Shown: positions 6,583-14,200 of the stretch, one piece after another
Layout: every line of letters starts with the position of its first letter
How positions within the stretch are numbered: position 1 is the stretch's first letter
IMG/VR virus record: IMGVR_UViG_3300034789_000989
Coordinates: 1 to 24,096 of that record
From: a virus
Length of the DNA: 24,096 nt
Reading direction: 5' to 3' (one strand)
Made by a program: the position numbers and the translations under genes
Notes under the pieces: model-generated
The model's database searches: none
What the model was told of the DNA's origin: nothing
Seen by the model: the letters and a program-made list of their open reading frames with translations, nothing else

Positions 6583-7173
6583 ATGGCTAAAGATCTGATT
6601 ACATTGCAAGAGTATAAGGATATGGAAGTTATTTCCAATCCGAAAGACGACTATAAGTTAGATAGAATAATTAATTCTGTGAGTCAATTAGTAAAAACTT
6701 ATTGTGCTACGAGTTTTGTTGATTTTTACAATGTAGATAAAGTTGAAACTTTTCACCATACGTGGGAAACAAATATAGTTCAATTAACGGAAACTCCTTT
6801 AGTTTCCGTTAGTCTTGTACAAGAACGAGACAACTTATCTGCAGCTTACACTACATTGACAGTAGATAAAGATTACTACTTAGATATGGATACAGATAGT
6901 ATTTTTCGTGTAAGTTCTACTGGAGCAGTAAAAGACTGGCCAAAAGGCCCCGGGGCTGTAAAAGTTACTTATCGAGCAGGGTATTCTGCAGCTCCTCTTG
7001 ATTTAAAACTAGCAGTAATTGATCTTGTTACTTACTATGCAAGAGACGAATATAAAGAGCGACGAACTTTGGCAGGGGCAACTTTACAGAATCCTCAGTC
7101 TGCGCGTCAAGATAATACTGTAGCTTTTCCGGATCATATTAAGAGAGTATTAGATTTATATAAAAACTTTTAA
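6583..7173 (+). CDS. Head-tail connector (HK97 gp6-like)
   Basis: A 196-residue protein beginning MAKDLITLQEYKDMEV, with an early helical region (YKLDRIINSVSQLVKTYC), a beta-rich middle (about 45-125) and a late helix (DLKLAVIDLVTYYARDEYK). This is the usual layout of gp6-like connector proteins that form a ring beneath the portal. Position directly after the capsid gene is the standard place in HK97-like phages. No good Shine-Dalgarno precedes ATG 6583, which lies just 12 bp past the terminator T-run. The stop overlaps the next ATG by one base. Confidence 0.8.
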   Translation: MAKDLITLQEYKDMEVISNPKDDYKLDRIINSVSQLVKTYCATSFVDFYNVDKVETFHHTWETNIVQLTETPLVSVSLVQERDNLSAAYTTLTVDKDYYLDMDTDSIFRVSSTGAVKDWPKGPGAVKVTYRAGYSAAPLDLKLAVIDLVTYYARDEYKERRTLAGATLQNPQSARQDNTVAFPDHIKRVLDLYKNF

Positions 7174-8504
7174 TGGCAAATAGTGGCTTAGCAAGAATGG
7201 CAAAAAGAGCACTAACTAGATTAGATGCTCAAATTCGAGAAGAAGTTGAAGTTTACCAAGGACAAGTTTTTATATGGGATCGAAAAGGTTTTGAGGAGTT
7301 AGTAGGTTTAACAGCCTCAGATACAATAGTTTCTAAACTAGTTAGTAGTTATAGAAGGCAGCTAAAACAAGCAGATAAAAATATTTTAAGAGTAAAATCT
7401 GTAGGAAAAAGACTCGCAGCTGCAAAAAGAAATATAATTAGTAAAAAGATAGAAGGCTACGATCCTTCTCGGCACGAAGTCTATGCAGTATATAATTATG
7501 GTACTGCAGAAAGAATAAAAAGAAATATTGGTAGCGAGTACGAAAATTTAACAGGAAGAAACTCTAAAGAAATTACAGGTCGACTGGATAAAGGAGACAA
7601 AGCCTCAGAAGCAGGAGGTGTACAAGTAGGTCACGGAGAGTTCGGGCACGCAGTAAGTACAACAAAAGTACTTGGTGCAGAATCTGTTATGAAAACTAAA
7701 ACTTCTATGCAGAAGTACAGTAGAATGGAGGGATATAAAAGATTAGAGTCCCACATCACTACTTACAAAGAAAGAATGAATGTAAATCTAAGCATTGACC
7801 ACTATCAAGAAGTGTCTGCTAGAGGTAAATTAAAGAAAACATATACGCCTATACTTTCTTCCCAAGGAACAGGTGAAAACTTATTAGATGCAATGGAAGA
7901 AAGAGAAGCTTTAGCAGAGCTTCGTAAAGCAATGCAAGAAGAGTACGAAACTATTGTAGATCAAGAAGGATCTCGAACTCTTCGACAAGCTATTGATGAT
8001 ACAACAACTTACGCTTTAATGAAAGGCGTAAAAATAGCAAAGTATAAAGGTGATGCCAAGCCTAAAAAGGTAGTAAAAAGTAAAGGGAGAGGCCGAAATA
8101 CTAAGAGCGTAAGTAAAACTGCAAAAGTAGGAGTTGTAAAAGGAACAGGGGCTCCCTCGCCAAAAAATAAAAGAAATACTAAACGAAGTAGTACTTCTAT
8201 AGTAAATCTTATAGGAGTTCTAAATGCCCAGCTACCTAAAACAGTAGCTAAAAATATGGGAGCTCCTGCTTTAGAGTATCAAACAGGGCGTTTTGCTAGC
8301 AGCGTACAGATAACTGATATTAGCCAAACAAACCAAGGATTTCCGAGTATAGGATATACTTACCAAAGAAACCCATATGAAACGTTTGAAGTTGGAAATC
8401 GACAAGGGACAATAGATAGGGATCCAAGAAAGCTAATAGATAGGTCTATACGAGAAATCGCTGCTAGTATGGCAATTGGAAGATTTTATACACGGAGAAA
8501 TTAA
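7173..8504 (+). CDS. Neck/head-closure protein with HK97 gp10-like C-terminal domain and long extra N-terminal region
   Basis: A 443-residue very basic protein. The C-terminal part (about 345-443) has the pattern of HK97 gp10-type neck proteins: TGRFASSVQI (371-380), NPYETFEVGN (400-409) and RDPRKLIDRSIREIA (416-430). In front lies a Lys/Arg/Ser low-complexity linker (about 295-342, including KSKGRGRNTKS) and before that a mainly helical region of about 290 residues with a distinct motif VGHGEFGHAVS (152-162). The usual gp10-type protein is roughly 100-150 residues, so about 300 residues are added. Its place between connector and tail terminator fits a neck function. The role of the extra region is unknown. 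ATG 7173 overlaps the previous stop by one base. Confidence 0.72.
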   Translation: MANSGLARMAKRALTRLDAQIREEVEVYQGQVFIWDRKGFEELVGLTASDTIVSKLVSSYRRQLKQADKNILRVKSVGKRLAAAKRNIISKKIEGYDPSRHEVYAVYNYGTAERIKRNIGSEYENLTGRNSKEITGRLDKGDKASEAGGVQVGHGEFGHAVSTTKVLGAESVMKTKTSMQKYSRMEGYKRLESHITTYKERMNVNLSIDHYQEVSARGKLKKTYTPILSSQGTGENLLDAMEEREALAELRKAMQEEYETIVDQEGSRTLRQAIDDTTTYALMKGVKIAKYKGDAKPKKVVKSKGRGRNTKSVSKTAKVGVVKGTGAPSPKNKRNTKRSSTSIVNLIGVLNAQLPKTVAKNMGAPALEYQTGRFASSVQITDISQTNQGFPSIGYTYQRNPYETFEVGNRQGTIDRDPRKLIDRSIREIAASMAIGRFYTRRN

Positions 8505-8963
8505 ATGGGAGTTTATAGCAGGACGTATACTACTAGACGAACCTCCATTGTTGAAGCTATCGTAGATAAACTTAAAGACATAGACGGTAATGGAAACTTT
8601 CTTACTGATGTATTTAATAATGTACACCCTCGTTTAAAGTTTTGGGATGAAGTAACTGAGTTTCCTGCAATTCATGTAAATGCAGGAAATGAAACCCGCG
8701 AATATCAAGGAGGAGGATATAGAGATCGATTCCTTACTGTAACTATTCGATGTTATGTTAATGAAGAAGATGCTACAGTAGCTCTTGATAAATTACTAGA
8801 AGATGTGGAAACAGTTTTAGACGCTAATAGTCAACTTACATATACTGATAAAACTGGAGCTTCACAACAAACTCACCAAATTTCCATCATCAGTATAGAC
8901 ACTGATGAAGGAGTACTAGAACCGCTAGGAGTAGGAGAAGTTCTTATAGAGGTTCGATATTAG
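8505..8963 (+). CDS. Tail terminator protein (lambda gpU-like position)
   Basis: A 152-residue protein starting at the base after the previous stop. It shows an N-terminal helix (TSIVEAIVDKLKDI), a strand with FPAIHVNAGNETRE, an RFLTVTIRCYV strand, a helix (LDKLLEDVETVLD) and a final strand (VGEVLIEVRY). This alpha-beta arrangement and size are typical of tail terminator proteins, which cap the tail tube and join it to the neck. Its place directly before the major tail protein is the standard one. No catalytic motif is expected or seen. Confidence 0.75.
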   Translation: MGVYSRTYTTRRTSIVEAIVDKLKDIDGNGNFLTDVFNNVHPRLKFWDEVTEFPAIHVNAGNETREYQGGGYRDRFLTVTIRCYVNEEDATVALDKLLEDVETVLDANSQLTYTDKTGASQQTHQISIISIDTDEGVLEPLGVGEVLIEVRY

Positions 8964-9015
8964 AAAATACTGACACGAATCAAAGGATTCACGTTCAAGT
9001 CTTTTCAAGTCTCAT

Positions 9016-9020
9016 AGGAG
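9016..9020 (+). promoter_or_regulatory. Strong Shine-Dalgarno for the major tail protein
   Basis: AGGAG at 9016-9020, seven bases from ATG 9028, in a 64-bp non-coding gap. It fits high expression of the tail tube subunit. Confidence 0.75.
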
Positions 9021-9027
9021 AAACACT

Positions 9028-10257
9028 ATGGCTGCAAATTTGCAACTGAGTAGAAATACTCATGTATTCCTACAGAAAACACAGGCGGCATATTCAAGTC
9101 AGACTGCCGACTACCTGTGGCAGATTCCTGTTCTGGATGGATACTCTTTCTCGCAGGCTGTTGCGACTTCAGAAATTACTCTGAACGAAATGGCACGAGA
9201 TTCTAACTTGTCAACTCGTAGGGCACGAGCAATGTTTAACGATGCTCTTGAGCCCGCAGAGTGGTCTTTTACAACTTATATGCGCCCAAATAATAACGGT
9301 ACTTCAGTTGATGAATCTCTCTGGGCAAATATGCTTGGCGATGTTTATTTTGACGGTTCAGACTGGCAAACAGTTTCTACTACCCCTAACGGTCCTGTTA
9401 CTCGTACGGGTGCTTCACAAACTGTAACTTTTGACACTGAAGATTCAAACTATGTACAAGTTGGTAGATTTAATCTCTTCTTTGTTCTTGGTGCGTGTGG
9501 TGATACTGCAAACTCTTCTTATAGTCAAACAAATGGTCAAACTATTTATAAGATTTCAGACTGTGTTGTAAACAGTGCCGCAATTGAATTTGATATTGAT
9601 GGTATTGCACAAATTACTTGGAGTGGTTTCGGTACTCAAATCGAACAACTAGCCACTGCAAATATGTCTACTAACCTAACAACTACTGGTATTAGCTCTA
9701 CAAAGAACTTTATTAAGAATCGACTCACTCAGTTAACAGTAGTTCCTGGAGCCGTAGGATCGCCCGCTCGCAGTCAAGATACTGATGCAGCAAATGAATT
9801 TGATGCGCAGTACTATTTGACTTTGACTGGCGGAAGCATTTCTTTTGAAAATAACATTAGCTTCTTGACTCCAGAAGAGCTCTGTAAGGTGAATATCCCT
9901 ATCGGTCACGTTACAGGTACTCGTAGTATTTCTGGTAGCTTTACTTGCTACTTGGATGATTCTCAGCTTCAGGCGGATGGATCAACTGCAGGCTCAACTT
10001 CCTCTAAGCTGTTTAAAGACTTGGTAGATGATGAAGCCCGCGGTGTTGTACAAAATGACTTTAACTTGGTATTCGATGTTGGCGGTACTGCTGGCATTCC
10101 CCGAGTTCAGTTCAACTTTGCGAATGCTCACCTTGAGATTCCAAATCTTAACATTGAAGACGTTATTTCACTTGAAACTAACTTCCACGCACTGCCCACT
10201 AGCTTGGACGGCGCAGACGAAGCAGTTATCACGTATGTTGGCCCGACCAGCTTGTAA
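9028..10257 (+). CDS. Major tail (tube) protein
   Basis: A 409-residue beta-rich protein placed between tail terminator and tail chaperones, the constant position of the tail tube subunit. The N-terminal region (VLDGYSFSQAVATSEITLNEM and then the EPAEWSFTTYMRP strand) and the C-terminal FDVGGTAGIPRVQFNFANAHLE segment are typical of large tail tube proteins of this type. It has no signal peptide or membrane segment. The length is larger than lambda gpV-like subunits, suggesting an additional surface domain, perhaps the central 210-330 region. A strong ribosome site precedes it and a dedicated hairpin terminator follows, both fitting a highly expressed virion protein. Confidence 0.85.
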   Translation: MAANLQLSRNTHVFLQKTQAAYSSQTADYLWQIPVLDGYSFSQAVATSEITLNEMARDSNLSTRRARAMFNDALEPAEWSFTTYMRPNNNGTSVDESLWANMLGDVYFDGSDWQTVSTTPNGPVTRTGASQTVTFDTEDSNYVQVGRFNLFFVLGACGDTANSSYSQTNGQTIYKISDCVVNSAAIEFDIDGIAQITWSGFGTQIEQLATANMSTNLTTTGISSTKNFIKNRLTQLTVVPGAVGSPARSQDTDAANEFDAQYYLTLTGGSISFENNISFLTPEELCKVNIPIGHVTGTRSISGSFTCYLDDSQLQADGSTAGSTSSKLFKDLVDDEARGVVQNDFNLVFDVGGTAGIPRVQFNFANAHLEIPNLNIEDVISLETNFHALPTSLDGADEAVITYVGPTSL

Positions 10258-10269
10258 TAACCTTGATAC

Positions 10270-10289
10270 AAAGGGGCTACGGCCCCTTT
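10270..10289 (+). terminator. Hairpin terminator after the major tail gene
   Basis: A perfect 8-bp stem, AAAGGGGC (10270-10277) with GCCCCTTT (10282-10289), encloses the stable C(TACG)G tetraloop. It lies 13 bp after the double stop TAATAA. The T-run is short (TTT, then ACCTTTC), so termination may be partial, or the arm may serve as a 3' end stabiliser. Confidence 0.75.
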
Positions 10290-10308
10290 ACCTTTCAAAA
10301 AATTTTTC

Positions 10309-10337
10309 TTGACTTTTTAATGCTTTTGTAATATACT
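10309..10337 (+). promoter_or_regulatory. Sigma70-type promoter for the tail chaperone/tape measure genes
   Basis: TTGACT (10309-10314) and TATACT (10332-10337) each match the consensus at five of six positions and are separated by exactly 17 bp. The expected start near 10344 gives a leader of about 38 nt containing GAGG at 10369-10372 ahead of ATG 10382. It follows the terminator by 19 bp, so the pair divides the late region into separately driven units. Confidence 0.8.
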
Positions 10338-10381
10338 TATATTTCAAAAATAAAAAATTCTTTTATACGAGGCTACAATAA

Positions 10382-10804
10382 ATGAGCGACACCCCTATTT
10401 CTCTTTCGAGTCTTATGACTCCAAGTAAAACTGTAACTCTTGATTTTCCAGGCTACTCAGGATTTACTGTAGATGTAACTTACTTAGCTCGAGAGGAGCT
10501 ATTAAAACTTCGTAAGAAGTGTGTAAGTACTAAATTTAATCGCAAAACGCGACAACCAGAAGAAGAACTAAATGAAGATATGTTCTTGGTTGAGTATGTA
10601 AAAGGAGTTATTAAAGGTTGGAAAGGCCTTAAATATCGATACCTAGAAGAGCTTCTTTTGGTAGATGTTTCTGAGCTAGACCCGGATGACGAACTTCCCT
10701 TTACACAGGATAACGCAGAGCTTTTGATGAAAAACTCTGGAGATTTTGATACGTGGGTTACTGAGGTTGTTGGTGACCTTGAAAATTTTACTGGGAACAA
10801 GTAG
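10382..10804 (+). CDS. Tail assembly chaperone (gpG-like, short product)
   Basis: A 140-residue protein, the first product of the tail chaperone locus located between major tail protein and tape measure. It has a beta-like N-terminal region (KTVTLDFPGYSGFTVDVTYL) and helical later parts (REELLKLRKKC, LEELLLVDVSELD), as in many lambdoid gpG-type chaperones. Such proteins coat the tape measure during tail assembly and are not in the finished particle. The frame ends at TAG 10802-10804, 13 nt past a slippery heptamer, so a fraction of ribosomes should extend into the next frame. Confidence 0.82.
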   Translation: MSDTPISLSSLMTPSKTVTLDFPGYSGFTVDVTYLAREELLKLRKKCVSTKFNRKTRQPEEELNEDMFLVEYVKGVIKGWKGLKYRYLEELLLVDVSELDPDDELPFTQDNAELLMKNSGDFDTWVTEVVGDLENFTGNK

Positions 10805-11220
10805 CTGAAATACGAAAGCTACTAAAACGTTATGTAGAACAGAAAACATCTAATTTTGACTTAGATAAGTATCTTACAATTTGTGAACAGCTAGGCCAAG
10901 AACCGGACCCTGCCAAAATGCCGCTCGAATCTTCAGAATTTCCTGAAGAAGTTCAAGTGGCATTTTTTATATACTCACTATTTGCAGATAGATGGGAGGG
11001 TATGAACGGAACTTACTTAGGAAAAGATTGGACAAATGTTAAGTATTATTTTAAGGTCTACAAAGTTCAAGATCCTGCAGTAGTTATTTATTTTATGCAT
11101 ATATATGATGAACTTATAATTGAAAGTAGGATGACAGAAGCAGAAAATAGGCGTAAACAACAAGAAAGAAAGGCTAAAACAGGCGGCGGAAAAAATTTCG
11201 CCCATAAGATTCAAGGCTAA
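10382..11220 (+). CDS. Tail assembly chaperone, frameshift-extended product (gpGT-like)
   Basis: Predicted 279-residue fusion made by a -1 ribosomal frameshift at 10783-10789. Residues 1-136 come from the first frame; after decoding TTT at 10787-10789 the reading continues with TAC at 10789, giving YWEQVAEIRKLLKRYVEQ and on to TAA 11218-11220. The extension (about 143 residues) has a helical start, a middle with VQVAFFIYSLFADRWEG and a Lys/Arg-rich end. The second frame is open from 10783 (after TGA 10780-10782) but has no convincing start or ribosome site of its own. This arrangement and position are the hallmark of the lambda G/GT system, whose T part contacts the tube subunit while G binds the tape measure. 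Confidence 0.85.
10783..10789 (+). promoter_or_regulatory. Slippery heptamer for -1 frameshifting
   Basis: A AAT TTT in the zero frame is an exact X XXY YYZ heptamer (AAATTTT). It is the only place compatible with the two stops that bound the overlap, TGA 10780-10782 in the -1 frame and TAG 10802-10804 in the zero frame. Confidence 0.85.
10800..10823 (+). promoter_or_regulatory. Hairpin downstream of the slippery site
   Basis: AGTAGCT (10800-10806) pairs perfectly with AGCTACT (10817-10823) around a 10-nt loop. It starts 10 nt after the heptamer and contains the zero-frame stop codon, so it could stimulate frameshifting by pausing the ribosome. Confidence 0.6.
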
Positions 11221-14200
11221 TGGCTAAAAAGATACAAATAGATATTGAAGTCAATGGCAAAATGCAGAAGGCTACTGTTTCTGCAAAAAAGCTGAATAAA
11301 GCCCTACAGGATACTAGCGATAGTGCCCAACAAACAGATAGAAATATAAAGGGTACTGCACAAGCTTCTTCAAATGCCAGTAAAAACTTTTCAAAAATGT
11401 CTCAAGGCATGGGAGGTCTTGTAGGGGCTTATGCTGCTTTAGCTGCGTCTTTATTTGCTGTATCTGCTGCGTTTAATTTTCTAAAAAGAGCCGGCGAACT
11501 AAAATCTTTACAAGCAGGACAAGTAGCCTATGCCTCTGCTACAGGTACTTCTTTGTCTGCTTTAACAGAAAATATTATTCAAGCCACGAATGCTCAAATC
11601 GCATTTAGAGATGCAGCACAGGCCGCCGCTATCGGTACTGCCGCAGGACTCGGTGCAGATCAATTAGAGCGTTTAGGTAAAGCAGCTGCTGATGCTTCTC
11701 AAGTTTTGGGAAGAGATGTAACAGACTCATTTAATCGTTTAATTCGTGGTGTTACAAAAGCAGAACCAGAACTTCTTGATGAATTAGGTATTATTCTTAG
11801 ATTAGAAAATGCAACAAATATTTATGCATCTGCTTTGAATAAAAATGCAAAAGAATTGACAGCTTTCGAAAGAAGCCAAGCGGTAGCAAATGATGTATTA
11901 GCCCAGGCAGAAGATAAATACGGACGAATTCTAGATATTACAGGTAGAAGCCCAAATCAGTACGCACAGTTGGGTAAAGCTTTTGATGACCTAGTTATGA
12001 AAGTTCAAAAGCTAGTTGATGTAGTTGCTGGTCCTCTGGCTAAAGTTCTTCAGGATACTCCTGCTTTGGCAATTGCTTCATTTTTACTCTTGCTAAGAGG
12101 GCCTTTGGCAGCACTTGGAATTAATTTTCAAGATATGGCTGCAAATGCAAGCACTTCAGCAGCTAAACAAGTAAATGCTTTAAAGGCCGTAAAATTAGAA
12201 GCTGCTAGAGCCGCAAAAAGTGTAAAAGTTTTAAGGCAAGAATTCGCAACACAAGCAGGAGCTGCGTCAGCTCTTAATCCGGACAGTAAAGTACTGGAGC
12301 GTGCCTCACAGGGCAAAATGAGAGGAGCAGATTTTGCTAACTTAGATAAAGCTTTAAAGTCTGCTGAAGCCCAATATGCAAAACATGGAAGAGTAACTAC
12401 TGGCATATTTAAAGGTATGTCCATTGATATCGTACGTTCTGTAGATGCTGCATTTCTTGAGATGCAAAGAGCTCAAGATGTAACTGTTACAAAAACAAAA
12501 GTTGCAACAACTCAAATAAAGTTGATGTATACTAAAGTAGCGACTGCAATTAAGGTTGCTGGTGCAGCTATCTTAAATTTTGGAACCAAGATACTTAGAT
12601 TCGCAGGTTATGTAGGTATTGCTGTAACTATATATGAAGTTTTTAAAGACTTACTTTTTGGAACAGAAGAAGCAGCTGACGCTGCCTCAAGAGGTTTAGA
12701 ACAGCAACGAAGAACAATAGAAAAAGTCACAGGAGATTTAGAGCATTTTGCAGAAATTCAAGGAATTTTAGCAGAAAATTCAAAAGGTCTATCAGGTTTT
12801 GGAAACATAGGAAATGCTTTAGGTAATTTAACCGGAAGCACTTTAACTACCGCGATCGGCGATCTTAAAGAATATGGTCGTATACAAGACCAAATAGCCA
12901 AAGAAGAGGCTATGAGATCCGGTCGTACAAACAATATGAAAGATATGTTTGGGGACTATGTTGGAGGTAAATTAGGCGATCTATTTGGTTTTGGTGACGA
13001 ACTTTTATTTGGCACTGAGCAAACAGAGGCAACAGAAAATGCAAAGAAAACTTTCAATGAAATAAGAAATGCTATTATTTCAGTAGAAAAAGAGACTGGT
13101 AGAACTATGGTTACTTTCACTAAACTGAAAGAAATGCTAGCAAACCCAGATCAATATCCTACCGAAGATATAGAGGCATATATTAAAAGAGCTCAAGATC
13201 TAGGAAAACAACTTTCCGAGTATCCTCGAATAGCCCAAACTGCTAGTCAATCTTTGCTTAACTTTAGAAATAGTATTGCACCTGTTACTGAAGCACAACA
13301 GACTATAAATGATTTACAAGCTCAAGTAGATGCTATTTTTTCACCTGCCGAACAAGGAGAAACCTTTTTAACTCAAGAAGAAATAGATAAAATGAATGAG
13401 TTAAAAGACCAAATAAAACTCGTAGCTGATTTTCGTGATAGAGCACACCGAGCAACTATGCGTCAACTGGCAACTCAGTTAAAGCTTACAAACGAAGTTG
13501 TAGGGGAGAGCCAAGCAGATAAGGCTATCAGAGAAGCTCAGAATGCCATAACTCAAAATGCGGATAAGCAACTAGATATTCAAGAAAAAATAAAAGATAT
13601 TGTAGTAACAAAAAGAGGCTTAGCAGGAGAGTTAACAGCAGAAGATATACAACAATTAGAAGTTTTAGGTGCTCAATTTGCTGTTGAACAAAAACTTAAA
13701 GGTATTCTGGAAGAAAAATTAGCACTTGAGCAAGAGCTTAAACCTCTTCGTGATTCAGAAACGGCTGCAAATGTAGAACAAAAACGTTTACAAAACTTGC
13801 AACAACTAGTTAATTTAGAACAAAAGAAAATGGGGTATGTCAAAGAGCAGGCAGATGCTCTTGAAACAGTTTTGAACGCACGTTTTGATAGGGCGCTTAT
13901 GTCAGCTAGAAGTGCCGGGGGCCATATGGACCCAAGAAAAGAACAGGCTGCAAGAATTAAACTAGAAGAGCATCTAGTAAAAATAAAAACAGCTCAAATT
14001 AATCGTGAGTTTAAAATGAAAATGACAACTCTTACGATGGAGGAAAAGAATTTAAAGGTAAGAAATAAGCTAGCAAAAATACAATATCAGATTGCTGTAA
14101 AGGAAAATCCAGAGCTTGCGGATCAAGCTACTCTAGCTATGTTTGACGCAATTGATAAGAGTATATCAGAAACAGCTCGTTTAGGTAGAGAAACTGCAGA

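Noticed and set aside
6576-6605. Possible promoter TTGACT plus TACATT with 18-bp spacing after the capsid terminator
   Set aside because: The -10 is weak and transcription would start inside the connector gene, past its ATG at 6583, so it could not supply that gene.
8970-8998. Promoter candidate CTGACA in the leader of the major tail gene
   Set aside because: No acceptable -10 hexamer is found at 16-18 bp; only the ribosome site is convincing in this gap.
10918-11220. Independent 100-codon gene starting at ATG 10918
   Set aside because: No ribosome site precedes it, and the frame is open with good coding content back to 10783, where a canonical slippery site joins it to the chaperone gene.
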